Assembly (NCBI GenBank): GCA_019623805.1
Contig: CP053680.1
Location: 496,001 to 560,000 of the forward strand
Origin: Gammaproteobacteria bacterium (ex Lamellibrachia satsuma)
GTDB taxonomy: Bacteria; Pseudomonadota; Gammaproteobacteria; Chromatiales; Chromatiaceae
Direction of reading: 5' to 3'
DNA length: 64,000 nt
The position numbers and the translations under genes were made by a program. Position 1 is the stretch's first letter; each line of letters opens with the position of its first letter. Shown piece by piece: positions 37,232 to 47,610 of the stretch. The notes under the pieces were generated by a model. It searched no databases and was not told the DNA's origin. It saw only the letters and a program-made list of their open reading frames with translations.

Positions 37232-38806
37232 TCACTGCTGGGAGAAGTAATCTGCGAGAAATTGATCGAAAGAGATCTTATCCGCCGACTCGATAACACC
37301 CTGCTGTTCCCAGGAACGCTCCGCCTCTTCGGTGAATACCCGCTGCCGTTCAGCAGAAAGCTGTTGCTTTAAAAAATAGTCCTGATGGTCGTGGGAGATT
37401 CGCTGGGCAAATTCAAAAAAGCTCTCTCCGTTTTCCCGCATCTCCGCCAGCATCCTGGCAGAGGGCGTCAACTCAGGATAACGCGCCCGCTCACTAAGCT
37501 GTTCAAGCGCCCTGCTGTAGGTTCGTGCACCTGTTCCTTGATCCAGGATTTCACATACTGCCTGCATCGATTCACAGATCTCAAGCGCCCAGTCACGCAA
37601 GCGTATCTCCCGACCATTCCGCTGCAGAAAAAGTTCAGGATCTCTCCCTCGGTGAGCAGATGCCCCTTCATTGCGATCTATCTCCCGTTGCTCGAAGACA
37701 TTGATCGACGGGCTGTCGAGCAGCTGACAAAACAGCATGAATGCTTCCAGAAAATAGACCTGCTGCTCATCTATGCCCAGTGGGTCGAAGGCATTGACAT
37801 CCAAAGACCTGAGTTCGACATATCGCACCCCTCGGCGCTGCAGGGCGAGAATAGGTTTCTCCAGGCCGTCCGGAATCTGCTTTGGACGAACGGTACTGTA
37901 ATACTCGTTCTCGATCTGCAGAATATTGGCGTTTAACTGTTCGTAACGGCCATCCACTTTGACCCCGATCATCCGGTAGATTGGGCAGGCTGTCTCGGTG
38001 GCCCGTCCCAGGGTCTCGACATAGGCGTCCAGACAATCGTAGCAGGCCTTGATACCCGTTCCCTGCTCCTTGCTGTTCTGGTAACCGATATCCCCCATAC
38101 GCAGGGAGGTGGCATAGGGATAGTAGTAGGTATATTTATCGAAGGGTTTGAGATTGGTCGCCCGGCCGCCCAGAAATGATTTACAGACAGCGGGAGAGGC
38201 GCCGAACAGATAGGGAATCAGCCAGCCGAAACGCTGCAGATTTCGCAGCATGCCGAAATAGGATTCAGTGATAAATCGTTGCAGATCCCTCTGATCCCCC
38301 TCCTGTTCCTGAAACAGGGGCCAGAAACGCTCAGGCAACGAGTAGTTGAAATGCACACCGGCGATAACCTGCATCACACGCCCATAACGATGTCCCAGCC
38401 CCCGTCGATAGACCGTTTTCATGGTGCCCGCATTAGAGGTTCCATAGCGAGCCAGCGGAATGCGTTCCCCTCCTTCGACCACGCAGGGCATGCTGGTGGC
38501 CCAGAGCAGTTCATTATCCAGATGATCGTAGACGAATTTCTGGGCATCACGAAGAAAAGCGAGGGGCTGTTTTCTGTCGGCAAAAGGCGGCGTAATGAAC
38601 TCAGTCAACGCCTCAGAATAGTCCGTGGTGATATAAGAATGGCACAGGGGAGAACCAAGATTCAGTGGATGCGCTGCCTGGGAGATACCCCCGCTACTGG
38701 AAACCCTCAAACTCTCCTTTTCCAGGCCTACGAACCCCCCACGCAGGAGATCTGTCGATCGGTCCCGCACTAGTCGAAGCAGCCGCTGTTCCAGTTTTTC
38801 GTACAA
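37232..38806 (-). CDS. gshA: Glutamate-cysteine ligase GshA
   Basis: 524 residues (E. coli 518), type 1 family. N-terminal GFVGLEKESLRVS (about 25-37) holds the Glu-binding region; PHQRRFITESYFGMLRNL-type stretch and YVELRSLDVNAFDP (about 335-348) are family hallmarks. First step of glutathione synthesis. No lengthy overlap with neighbours; the metZ promoter starts right after its stop. Divergent from the chemoreceptor gene. Confidence 0.95.
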   Translation of the reverse strand: MYEKLEQRLLRLVRDRSTDLLRGGFVGLEKESLRVSSSGGISQAAHPLNLGSPLCHSYITTDYSEALTEFITPPFADRKQPLAFLRDAQKFVYDHLDNELLWATSMPCVVEGGERIPLARYGTSNAGTMKTVYRRGLGHRYGRVMQVIAGVHFNYSLPERFWPLFQEQEGDQRDLQRFITESYFGMLRNLQRFGWLIPYLFGASPAVCKSFLGGRATNLKPFDKYTYYYPYATSLRMGDIGYQNSKEQGTGIKACYDCLDAYVETLGRATETACPIYRMIGVKVDGRYEQLNANILQIENEYYSTVRPKQIPDGLEKPILALQRRGVRYVELRSLDVNAFDPLGIDEQQVYFLEAFMLFCQLLDSPSINVFEQREIDRNEGASAHRGRDPELFLQRNGREIRLRDWALEICESMQAVCEILDQGTGARTYSRALEQLSERARYPELTPSARMLAEMRENGESFFEFAQRISHDHQDYFLKQQLSAERQRVFTEEAERSWEQQGVIESADKISFDQFLADYFSQQ

Positions 38807-38977
38807 GACCCGCGCAAGCCTCAGGGTGTTTTAAAAGACCGGGGATTATAACTCGCAGTTTATTATCAAACACTGATATTTTTTTCCGGTCACCACCACG
38901 CTGAATAAAATAATAAACTGAAGTTTATTCCTCTTTGGCCGATAGTATTACGATAATAAGACAAAAAAGGTTTCAGC

Positions 38978-40201
38978 ATGAAAAATAATATTGACAGAAT
39001 ACTGGTTTGGGCGGCGATAACCCTGCTCATTATCGCAACTGCCACGGCCTTTCTTTCACCCGATTCGACTACAACACGCTGGCTGCTATTGATCAGCATG
39101 CCTCTGCTTGTGTTTGCAATCCTCTGGGGACAACGCATCAGGGCTCGATACAAACGCATGAGACGATTGGCCCACGAGTCTCTGACAGCCGCCATCCGGG
39201 ACTATGAAGTCAACTCCAACCAGGTAATGGGGAAAAGTTCACAGCAATTCAATACATTGCGGGATTCCATTGATCAGGCTGGAAATATCATGACTAACGC
39301 TACCCAGCGTCTCTCCGGCAGTCTGGCCGGACTGGAGCACGAGTCCACTGGTCAACGTGAGAAGTTACAGGAGATGGTGGATGAACTCCTGGTGCTGGTT
39401 TCGAGCGATGATCAGAAAGAGCAGACCGAAGGTATACAGAAATTCACCATCGAGACGGAACAGCTCATCGGCCGTTTCGTCACTACCGTGACTGACCTCA
39501 AGAGCGCCAGTGACCAGATCGCAGTCGAGTTTGGCAGAATGAACCAGCAGGTTGAGGGGGTTGGCAACCTTCTGAACGACGTGAATACCATCACCGCACA
39601 GACCGATCTGCTGGCCCTCAACGCCGCAATCGAGGCAGCCCGAGCGGGCGAAGCAGGCCGTGGGTTCGCAGTGGTGGCAGATGAAGTCCGCAGTCTGGCG
39701 CAGCGAACCAGCCAATTCAGTGAACAGATTCGCTCACTATTGTCGGAAATTGAAATATCGATCAAAACCGTCGACGCTTCGGTGGAAAAAGCGACCAGCA
39801 CCGATCTCAGTGTTGCTGCCAAATCTCAGGAGAGTGTTGCGTCAATGTGGGATGAGATCCAGGGGCTCAACAACAAGGCCACACATCAATCACAATCGAT
39901 TGCGGGAATTTCCGAGAATATTCATCATCTCGTTAGCGAGGGTATCATCTCCCTGCAGTTCGAAGACATCGTCAATCAACTGCTGATCCAGATAGCAGAC
40001 CGTTCCCGGAAGATGGAGCGCTATCTGCACGACGTGATCACAATTCAACGCCCGTCAGGGGATCTGGATGCAGCGGTCTTCCAGCATCGGGCTCAACAGT
40101 TGCAGGCACTGCTCTCCACCGCCGACAGACATTTCGGCGACATGGATGAGACAGCAATCACCCAGAGTTCAGTGGATGAGGGTGAGGTGCAGCTGTTTTA
40201 G
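38978..40201 (+). CDS. Methyl-accepting chemotaxis protein without periplasmic domain
   Basis: 407 residues. Two closely spaced membrane helices (about 8-28 and 35-52) leave only a few residues outside; no ligand domain and no clear HAMP. Cytoplasmic helical domain from 60 on; the kinase-control tip is [21 protein letters not shown] with [12 protein letters not shown], very conserved. C-terminal end has [12 protein letters not shown]. It probably senses membrane or cytoplasmic cues. Works with CheA/CheW, not in the window. Confidence 0.88.
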   Translation: MKNNIDRILVWAAITLLIIATATAFLSPDSTTTRWLLLISMPLLVFAILWGQRIRARYKRMRRLAHESLTAAIRDYEVNSNQVMGKSSQQFNTLRDSIDQAGNIMTNATQRLSGSLAGLEHESTGQREKLQEMVDELLVLVSSDDQKEQTEGIQKFTIETEQLIGRFVTTVTDLKSASDQIAVEFGRMNQQVEGVGNLLNDVNTITAQTDLLALNAAIEAARAGEAGRGFAVVADEVRSLAQRTSQFSEQIRSLLSEIEISIKTVDASVEKATSTDLSVAAKSQESVASMWDEIQGLNNKATHQSQSIAGISENIHHLVSEGIISLQFEDIVNQLLIQIADRSRKMERYLHDVITIQRPSGDLDAAVFQHRAQQLQALLSTADRHFGDMDETAITQSSVDEGEVQLF

Positions 40202-40234
40202 AGCAGTTGCCGGGGAACGGACCGCATCGACCAT

Positions 40235-42328
40235 TTAGCGCATCACGGCTCTTGGTGCCTGCAAATGAATCGAATCCGCTAAAATTCTTGCGGTTTCATT
40301 GAGTTGGATCAGGCTGGCAGCTTCGCTCTCTACTTTATCGGCTTCGTCATCGTGGTCTTCCCGGTCACGGTCCGTTTTGATGGACGCCATTCCGCTTGCG
40401 ATACGGAAACGGTTTTTATGGTCCATCCGCGCCTTTTCACGCTGATCCCACTCTAGTTTGCGTTGACTCTCCAGTAAGGTGATTTCGGTACGGTCTTCAA
40501 TCTCCTGGATACGCTTCTCCTGTTCAAGCAGCATCTGGAAGCCGGCATCTTTAGAGATTCGGCCCTTATGGCGATCCAACAGGTGGGAGACTGCATTACC
40601 CCCTTTTGGGGCGTAGCGGGCTGCCTTGATCTGCGCCCAAGGTAGCGCATTATCCAGAGAGCGCTCGCCATGTTTGGCCGAGTAGCTGGCCATTGGAAAG
40701 AGGATATCCGGAACCACACCACGGTGCTGGGTACTGCCGCCGTTGATGCGGAAAAATTGCGCCATAGTCAACCTTAGTCTGCCGAGGTCATCCTCATTGC
40801 TCGGTACAAAACGCCCCAGATCCACCAACGTCTGCACTGTACCCTTTCCAAAAGTCGGCTCGCCGATGACAATACCCCGCTGGTAGTCCTGGATGGCACC
40901 GGCAAAGATTTCAGAGGCTGACGCACTGTTGCGGTCCACCAAAACCGCCAGCGGACCATCGTATGCAATACCTGTATCGGGATCCCGCTCCACTTCGACC
41001 TTCCCGAAAGCGTCCTTGATCTGAACCACGGGGCCTGTGTCGATAAAGATTCCCGTCAGTTCGGTCGCCTCCGAAAGGGAGCCACCGCCATTCTGGCGCA
41101 GATCGATAACGACGCCATCCACAGCGGTTTTTTTCAACTCGGTAACCAGCTTACGCACGTCTCTCGTGGTACTGCGAAAACTCTCATCGCCTCGCCCTTC
41201 CGCCGCAAAATCCCGATAGAATGTCGGCACCTCAATCACGCCGATGCGCAGCTTTCCCATCCCCTCCAAACCTTCGATCACCGAACTCTTTGCGGCCTGT
41301 TCCTCCAGCTTGATCTTGTTGCGAACCAGTGTCACCAATTGGGTTTTGCCGCCGGAACCGGCATCTTTCGGCAGAATCCGCAGTCGTACGACCGTACCCT
41401 TGGGTCCACGAATCTTTTCCACCACATCCTGCAGGCGCCAGCCAATAATGTCGAGGATGTCACCCTCAAGCCCCTGGCCAACACCGACAATCCTGTCACC
41501 GGCATGCACATCTCCGCTAAATTTCGCGGGGCCTCCGGCCACTGTTTTCTGTACCACAGTGAACTCGTCATCCATGCGCAATACGGCACCTATGCCTTCT
41601 AGAGAGAGGCGCATACTGATATCGAAGTTCTCTGAGGTGCTGGGTGACATATAGCTGGTATGAGGTTCAAGACTCAAGGTGTAGGCATTGATGAAAGCCT
41701 GGTAGATGTCGTTTGAATCAAACTGGCTGATCCTGCGTTGAAGTCCTTCATAGCGTTCTTTCAGGGTTTTACGAATCTCGTCGTCTTCCTTTCCGGTCAA
41801 ACGCAGATTTAGAAAGTCGTTTTTGACCCGTTTCCGCCATATATCCTCCAATTCGGTTCGGGTTTGAGCCCATGGCGCATCTTCCCTGTCGAACTGGTAG
41901 ACCTCATCAATCGAGAAATCGAAGCCGGTATCAACCAGTTTGAGAGCAGTTTCGACCGCCTCATCGACCCGCTTCCGGTAGATGCGGAATATCGCAAATG
42001 CCGGTTCCAGCCTGGCATTTAGCAGATAGTTATCAAGTTTATCCTGATACAGGGAGATCCCTTCGATATCTTTGGCAGTAAAAAATGATCGATTGGGGTC
42101 GAGCGAGTCGAGGTAACGATCCAGAAGCTGCCCCGACATCTCATCGTCCAGTTTCGCTTTCTTGTAGTGATACTTGTCTATCACCTTCAGAATGATCATG
42201 GTGGACTGACGGTGTTGCTGAGTTGGCTCGAGCTCATCGAGTGGCAGGACACGCCTTTCTCCCCACGCCTGAGAAGACACGAGGAACAACGCAAGCAGGG
42301 TGTAGACACTCTTCCTAATAAATATCAT
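40235..42328 (-). CDS. prc: Carboxy-terminal (tail-specific) protease Prc
   Basis: 697 residues (E. coli Prc 682). Signal peptide about 1-22 (ending SQAWG). PDZ domain about 245-330, S41 peptidase core about 370-560 with the catalytic serine in RNSASASEIFAGA and lysine in GEPTFGKGTVQ. Long helical N- and C-terminal domains as in E. coli Prc. It trims FtsI and degrades MepS with NlpI. Complete, monocistronic. Confidence 0.94.
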   Translation of the reverse strand: MIFIRKSVYTLLALFLVSSQAWGERRVLPLDELEPTQQHRQSTMIILKVIDKYHYKKAKLDDEMSGQLLDRYLDSLDPNRSFFTAKDIEGISLYQDKLDNYLLNARLEPAFAIFRIYRKRVDEAVETALKLVDTGFDFSIDEVYQFDREDAPWAQTRTELEDIWRKRVKNDFLNLRLTGKEDDEIRKTLKERYEGLQRRISQFDSNDIYQAFINAYTLSLEPHTSYMSPSTSENFDISMRLSLEGIGAVLRMDDEFTVVQKTVAGGPAKFSGDVHAGDRIVGVGQGLEGDILDIIGWRLQDVVEKIRGPKGTVVRLRILPKDAGSGGKTQLVTLVRNKIKLEEQAAKSSVIEGLEGMGKLRIGVIEVPTFYRDFAAEGRGDESFRSTTRDVRKLVTELKKTAVDGVVIDLRQNGGGSLSEATELTGIFIDTGPVVQIKDAFGKVEVERDPDTGIAYDGPLAVLVDRNSASASEIFAGAIQDYQRGIVIGEPTFGKGTVQTLVDLGRFVPSNEDDLGRLRLTMAQFFRINGGSTQHRGVVPDILFPMASYSAKHGERSLDNALPWAQIKAARYAPKGGNAVSHLLDRHKGRISKDAGFQMLLEQEKRIQEIEDRTEITLLESQRKLEWDQREKARMDHKNRFRIASGMASIKTDRDREDHDDEADKVESEAASLIQLNETARILADSIHLQAPRAVMR

Positions 42329-42490
42329 TCATCCACCTGTATGGGATCTAAATTCAGCAGGCCGCTGAAAAAAACATATCAACTTTACGTTCGACCTCAA
42401 TCCTGCAGTGCAGGTTCCTGAGAGTCTATTGTTGGCTTCATAAAATCTTGTGCCACTCTACGGAGGAATCAAGACGCTTTTCGAAAAGTG

Positions 42491-43366
42491 TTACAACTTT
42501 TCATGCAATCCCTCAACGATCTCCAGATAGTCCGGCGCACCGGGGGACAAAAAACCGTGCCTGATCATAAAATCGATAACGACCAGGTTACAGTTCAATT
42601 TGAACTCATCGGTTTGCCTCACGATCCGCGCTACCTCTTCCAGATTCATGAGGTAGAAAGCCTCAACCTCACCGTCTGTGTTTTGCGGCACGAAATCCTC
42701 AGGCAGCTCCAGATCATAGCAGTATAGCGTATCCGGTTTTAATCCTGTTTCCGTTTCCCGACAATAGGTTAGTGCGCCAACAGGAATCGCGCTGAGAGCC
42801 AGTTCACAGGGTACCGCAGCTTCTTCCCAACACTCCTTTTGCAGATTCTCCGCAAAACCCAGGCTCTGTGGCAGGCCGCCAGCCACCATATTGTCCAGTT
42901 TACCTGGATAGATCTTGCGATCCGAGGCTCGCCGGGCAATCCAGAGTTTGATGCCTTCCCCACTCCGCACATAACCATTCAGGTGCTGGCCGTAGGCACG
43001 GAGACCAAAATAGGGGGCCGCTGTCCGGTCAATAGTTGCGAAGGCATCCTCCCGGCCAGACGCAGTAACGGGGTATCGTTCCCCATGACTATGGGAGATG
43101 ACCCCCTGCTCCACGAGTGCATTCACTATTTCGTCCAGCGCCTGAGTACGATCATCCATCTCACTGATTTCGCGAGTGAAATTGACACGATTTTCACTTA
43201 TAGAAAATAGATTCGGCCACTGAGCGAGCGCTTTCACCATCTTCGGCTTCAACCTGCCGACACACTTGTCATCGATAAAGAGTGGCCGGAAATTCTCCGG
43301 ATTCCAGTGATTGCAGTCCCTGATATGCCGCAGGTATCCCTCTGCTTCCTTCATCTCTTTTTTCAT
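42491..43366 (-). CDS. NUDIX hydrolase with DUF4743 domain
   Basis: 291 residues from the ATG overlapping the mazG stop by 4 nt (ATGA). DUF4743 N-terminal region about 1-120; NUDIX domain about 130-270 with the box GGLPQSLGFAENLQKECWEE (G...E...KE..EE), where Lys takes the place of the usual Arg. The family resembles thiamine-pyrophosphate (TPP) hydrolases of fungi and plants. Cotranscribed with mazG, another house-cleaning nucleotide pyrophosphatase. The frame extends further upstream but only inside mazG. Confidence 0.82.
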   Translation of the reverse strand: MKKEMKEAEGYLRHIRDCNHWNPENFRPLFIDDKCVGRLKPKMVKALAQWPNLFSISENRVNFTREISEMDDRTQALDEIVNALVEQGVISHSHGERYPVTASGREDAFATIDRTAAPYFGLRAYGQHLNGYVRSGEGIKLWIARRASDRKIYPGKLDNMVAGGLPQSLGFAENLQKECWEEAAVPCELALSAIPVGALTYCRETETGLKPDTLYCYDLELPEDFVPQNTDGEVEAFYLMNLEEVARIVRQTDEFKLNCNLVVIDFMIRHGFLSPGAPDYLEIVEGLHEKL

Positions 43367-44169
43367 GTTGTTCTCTGTCCTGCGCCTGTCAATTTGGCTT
43401 CTTCCCACAGCTGGTCGAGTTCCTCCGTTGAAAGCTGCCGAAGGGTTTTCGCCTGCTCTCCAAGTCGGTCCTCCATGTAGGTGAAACAGCTGGAAAACTT
43501 GCGATTGGCACGCCGCAAGGCACTCTCTGCATCCACGCCAGCATGACGGGCAAGATTAACGCAGCTGAACAGCAGATCGCCAACCTCTTCTTCGATCTCC
43601 TGTTTCACACCGCTTTGAAGTGCGGCTTGGCACTCCGCCAGCGCTTCATCGATCTTCTGGCTGGCACCGGCTATATCCTGCCAGTCGAAACCGACTCTGG
43701 CCGCTCGCTTTTGCAATTTCTCCGCACGCATCAGCGCCGGCAAGGCTGAGGCAACGCTATGTAATGTCCCTGAGCCACTATATCCGGCTTTTTTCTTACG
43801 TTCCTGAGACTTGTGGCCCTCCCAAGCCTGGCGTTGCTGGTGCCGATCCCCTGGCTTCTCTTCTGCAAAGACATGGGGATGACGCCGAACCATTTTGTCA
43901 TTTATCGCACAGACAACGTCATCGAAGACAAATTCGCCTGCCTCTTCGGCCATTCTGGCGTGAAAGACTACCTGGAACAGCAGATCCCCCAACTCTTCAC
44001 AGAGCCCAGGCATATCTCCCTGCTGTATGACGTCCTCAACCTCATAGGCCTCTTCGATGGTATAGGGAACCACGGTTTCGAAGGTCTGTTCGCGATCCCA
44101 GGGACACCCCTTCTCCGGGTCGCGAAGCCTGGCCATTATCTCGATCAAGCGTTCCAATGAAGCCGACAT
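43363..44169 (-). CDS. mazG: Nucleoside triphosphate pyrophosphohydrolase MazG
   Basis: 268 residues (E. coli 263). First MazG fold: MARLRDPEKGCPWDREQT (about 12-29), EEAYEVEDVI and EELGDLLFQVVFHA with the metal-binding EExxE/EExxD motifs; second fold near 170-250 with EEVGDLLFSCVNLARH. Hydrolyses non-canonical and stress-related NTPs. Start taken at ATG 44167-44169 (MSASLERLIEIM). Upstream of a NUDIX gene, overlapping by 4 nt. Confidence 0.94.
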   Translation of the reverse strand: MSASLERLIEIMARLRDPEKGCPWDREQTFETVVPYTIEEAYEVEDVIQQGDMPGLCEELGDLLFQVVFHARMAEEAGEFVFDDVVCAINDKMVRRHPHVFAEEKPGDRHQQRQAWEGHKSQERKKKAGYSGSGTLHSVASALPALMRAEKLQKRAARVGFDWQDIAGASQKIDEALAECQAALQSGVKQEIEEEVGDLLFSCVNLARHAGVDAESALRRANRKFSSCFTYMEDRLGEQAKTLRQLSTEELDQLWEEAKLTGAGQRTT

Positions 44170-44360
44170 TCGCACCTCTGCCAAGAAAAATAGCCAACTA
44201 AGGGGCCACTGAAGTAAGTCTGAACGCAAAATACGAGTTCATGACTTGTTCAGCGGCTTGCTAACCACCGACACAAATTTTTACAGCCGCCAGTATGAAT
44301 TTCAGAGAAAATTGACAGGATATTTATTCATATAACCAGCTTGCGACTCTTGCCTTAGAT

Positions 44361-44376
44361 TGTGAGCCAGTTCACA
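44361..44376. promoter_or_regulatory. Perfect CRP/Vfr-type operator
   Basis: TGTGA-GCCAGT-TCACA, matching the CRP consensus TGTGA-N6-TCACA exactly and extended by AT on both sides to a 20-bp palindrome. It lies 35 bp before the ATG of a 69-residue gene and 190 bp from the mazG start, between divergent genes, so either may be controlled. Confidence 0.6.
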
Positions 44377-44410
44377 ATACACAGTACATGAAGTAGTAGG
44401 GGATTTAGGT

Positions 44411-44620
44411 ATGAGCCCTTCAATGGCGCTAACAGCACTGGCATACACTGCCGAAGAGACGCCTGTCCACCCAATGGATCTGGCGCCTGTTGATAAAATT
44501 CGCTATTACGAACATGAGATCACGCGTCTCACACCCGCATTGACACCTCTTGAGCGCAACCTGATTGAAACCTATCGCTATCTGCTTCGGGAGTGTCGAG
44601 AGCAGTTGAACCTCTCCTGA
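44411..44620 (+). CDS. Small unknown protein downstream of a CRP site
   Basis: 69 residues, soluble, with a central DKIRYYEHEITRLTPALTPLER stretch that can form one or two helices. No recognised family. ATG at 44411 with a GGGGATTT stretch upstream. Its main support is a perfect CRP-type palindrome just before it and an open intergenic space on each side. Divergent from mazG, convergent with YeeE/YedE. Confidence 0.5.
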   Translation: MSPSMALTALAYTAEETPVHPMDLAPVDKIRYYEHEITRLTPALTPLERNLIETYRYLLRECREQLNLS

Positions 44621-44692
44621 CATCTTATCGAATCACCCATCACCCGATCCGACTGACGATCTTCATCATCTGAAGGATTTCTGCTGCGGCGA

Positions 44693-45922
44693 TCAAATCG
44701 CCTCGAGTTTTCTCAACTTCTCCGGCAGCAACTTCAGATCAACCATTCCGCTCAGCAGCGCTGCAGGGAAAGTCGCCTCATCTTCATAAACCAGTTTGTA
44801 GTATTGAACCTTCATGGTCAGTGCACTGCCAAGAATAATAGAGGCCAACGCCAACATCGATCCAAGGGAAAGGGTTGAAACACCGGAGATTCCCTGGCCG
44901 ATAGTGCAACCAACTGCCAACACGCCCCCCACCCCCATCAACACGGCACCGATGGCGTGATTGATGAAATCACGCAGATCATAAAACCACTCGATACGAA
45001 AACTTCGGCTCACCAGCGCATAGGCAAAACTTCCAAGCAACACACCCACCAAGGCGCCAACCCCGAAGGTGATCAGTAGACTATTGCCGGGATTAGCCAT
45101 GTAGGCAAGCGTCTCTCCCATCGGGTTGATAAAAGTAAAGGATTGAACACCGATCCCCACCGGGCGCTCATCACCCTCCAACCACTCTGTTGCCTCCAGC
45201 CAGGTACCCTCCTCCCCAAACAGCAGACTGCCGGTGATATACCAGGCAAACAGAACACAGATACCTATGACCAAACCGCTCAGGAGTATCTCCCCACTGC
45301 GTCTGAAATCAGCGGAACGGAAGATGACAAAAGAGATAATGGTGGCCAGCAATCCCCCCATCACCAGACGCAGCATGCCGGCATCTGCGCCGGTAATGGC
45401 AGCCAGCAGGCTGCCCAAATCCTGGTTGGCAGGCAAATCCAGCGTAAAATGGCGGGTCCAGGGAAAGAAAAGGATAGAGTAGAGCGTTTTATCCGTCTCG
45501 GCAGAGAGCGTATGAGTCATGAAGTAGGCCATGGTACCCGCAATCAAAAAGACAATAATCGATTTGAGATTACCGCCACCGATACGCAGTAGCGTTTTGT
45601 TACCACAACCACTGGCCAGCGTCATACCGACGCCAAACATCAATCCGCCCAGTACGTAGTCGACCAGAGGGAACATGCTGCTGCGATAGGGCGGACGGGT
45701 GGAATCGAGGCTGAACAGACCGAGGCCTTCAAGCACCATCACACCAACGATGCCGACCACCATGGCCAAAAACCAGGTGCGCAGACGGTTGGTATCCCCC
45801 ATGTTGATCCAGTCGGAGACTGCTCCCATGGTGCAAAAATTGGTTTTGGCCGCCACAAATCCCATGATGGAGGCGACGACACCTCCAAGCAGAATCACCT
45901 GAGTCGTAACATTGAGTTCCAT
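44693..45922 (-). CDS. YeeE/YedE family (TsuA-like) sulfur transport protein
   Basis: 409 residues with about ten to eleven membrane helices. Two repeated YeeE/YedE units with the cysteine motifs ASGCGNKTLLRIGGG (about 105-119) and AVGCTIGQGISG (about 345-356), the sites that pass thiosulfate through TsuA. An N-terminal KTNFCTMGAV adds a third motif. It likely moves thiosulfate or another sulfur compound inward. Single gene; tlpA/tusA-like partners not seen here. Confidence 0.86.
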   Translation of the reverse strand: MELNVTTQVILLGGVVASIMGFVAAKTNFCTMGAVSDWINMGDTNRLRTWFLAMVVGIVGVMVLEGLGLFSLDSTRPPYRSSMFPLVDYVLGGLMFGVGMTLASGCGNKTLLRIGGGNLKSIIVFLIAGTMAYFMTHTLSAETDKTLYSILFFPWTRHFTLDLPANQDLGSLLAAITGADAGMLRLVMGGLLATIISFVIFRSADFRRSGEILLSGLVIGICVLFAWYITGSLLFGEEGTWLEATEWLEGDERPVGIGVQSFTFINPMGETLAYMANPGNSLLITFGVGALVGVLLGSFAYALVSRSFRIEWFYDLRDFINHAIGAVLMGVGGVLAVGCTIGQGISGVSTLSLGSMLALASIILGSALTMKVQYYKLVYEDEATFPAALLSGMVDLKLLPEKLRKLEAI

Positions 45923-46078
45923 CGCTTATCCTGGAAAAAGCTAAAATTTATCAAATTCAGCCTGGAAACCGGCTGCTATCGCTGGGCAAAGTTTATTGAA
46001 GACAACCAGTTAGCACAATCAAACAATCATATTCGGCGATGCCACCGACTCTTTCCCCTGAATTCCCCGCCATTCATA

Positions 46079-47539
46079 CTACTGCCTGTAGGGAGAACTC
46101 TGTTCCAGATTTGCCCTGTAGTCCTGTATAGCGGGTCCCTCCCGACCCAGGAAATCGCCGATTGCCTCCCTGAAACCCATATGGGTAATCCAGTGGCGCG
46201 ACCGGGTAAAACTGGGAAGAAAACCCCGCCAGATTTTATGTTCTCCCTGTGCTCCGGGTTCGAACAACTGCAATCCCTCTCTTATGCAATATTCGATACC
46301 CTGATAGTAGCAGGCCTCAAAATGGAGGCTGTCGTACTCATGGCTACACCCCCAATGGCGTCCGTAGAGCACTGTGTTGCTGCGATACATCAACGAGGCC
46401 GCCACACAGCGCTCTCCATAGTTCTACTTTGTCAGATTCCATCACCCGGCAACCGACTGTTCCAGCGTCTGTTTTCGATATTGGGAGTCGATAGCCGCTT
46501 GTCGTTTACGATGCCGTTTCGTCATTTGCCGTAGTATTTCATCGCGTTCAATATCTCGCCGTGGCAGGAAGGCACGCAATAGCGATTCGATGTCTGAACA
46601 ACTGAGTAAGGGGTGATCATCTTTTTGCACAATTCGCTCTTCGAGCATGAATAACATCGCCATCATGACCAAGGCCATATGGTGATGCCAGGATTTCCAT
46701 TTACGGGCCTGATAGTAAGCCAACACCAGGATCACATGATTTCCCATGGTCCTGCCAATCTCAATAAAGAACCCTTCATTGAGGGTCGCCAGACTATAAC
46801 GTTCCTCGAAGGTCTTGGCATAAAAACGGGAGAAAATCCGCCACTCCTCGGCGGTCACCTCATCACCGGACAACACCCGAAAACGAAGTCCTGCCTCTCT
46901 GACCAGACGGCGTTCCCGCCGGATATTCTTCCGTCGTTTAGCCGTCAACGATGCGAGAAAATCCTCAAAACTGTCATACTCCCGGTTACGCCAGTGAAAC
47001 TGCACACCCAACCGTTCCATCATGCCGAGTGACCCCATCAGGCGGCTCTCTGTTTCCGTGACAAACAGCAGATGCAACGAGGAGGCATCAAGTTCAGCAG
47101 TGAGTTCCACTGCCCTTTGGTAAAATTGCGGCAATATCTGATCAAGCGATATCCCGGCCGCTGTCATTACCCTTTCCCCTGTTGCGGGTGTATAGGGGAT
47201 AGCGCTGACCAGCTTGGGATAGTAGCTCATGCCATGGCGCTGATAGGCATCGGCCCACGCATGATCGAAAACAAACTCCCCATAGGAGTTGTGTTTCAGA
47301 TAGAGGGGCATGGCTGCCACTAAAACTTCCCCATGCCATGCGACCAGGTGTTTAGGCAGCCAACCAAAGGTTGGACCAACACAATTATGGCACTCCAGTG
47401 CGCTTAGAAATTCATGCTTCAGAAAAGGGTGGTTATCCCTGACGAGCCCATTCCATTGCAGCACGGCAATCTCATCGATCTGCTCACAGACCTCTATTCT
47501 CAGAGGTATCTCATCTCCCTGCTCCAATTCATCAGACAT
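46079..47539 (-). pseudogene. COG3146 acetyltransferase-like gene split by IS remnant
   Basis: The N-terminal part (46716-47539, MSDELEQGDEIPLRIEVCEQ... to NHVILVLAY) and the C-terminal part (46079-46421, YGERCVAASLMYRSNTVLYG to SSPYRQ) are one gene of the peptidogalycan biosynthesis/GNAT-like family (COG3146), which has GRHWGC, HFEACYYQGIEYC and EPGAQGEHKIWRGFLP. A 290-bp IS remnant plus one target-repeat copy sits between them. Removing 294 bp (98 codons) restores one frame of 388 residues, the family length. As it stands, the first part reads into the IS and stops there (365 residues, the last 91 from transposase). The C-terminal part keeps only a GTG at 46405. Confidence 0.88.
46422..46711 (-). 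mobile_element. 290-bp 3' remnant of the IS701-like element
   Basis: Identical, as far as I can compare by eye, to 8060-8349 of the complete element, in inverted orientation. It starts at the inverted repeat end TTCTACTTTGTCAG. It is flanked by ATAG direct repeats (46418-46421 and 46712-46715), so the left IS end and most of the transposase were deleted back to the target repeat; ATA occurs at the same place inside the IS, a probable microhomology. Target ATAG/CTAT is close to the YTAR of the complete copy. Confidence 0.88.
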
Positions 47540-47610
47540 ATTTCAAACAGAAGCCTTCGGATTTTGGGGGAGAGTTGGCCCCGGTTGCTGTTTCATATCC
47601 TTGCCATGAA

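Noticed and set aside
46442..47539. A single 365-residue protein gene
   Set aside because: Its last 91 residues are IS701-like transposase sequence; the true C-terminus is the reading frame at 46079-46405. It is annotated as one disrupted gene.
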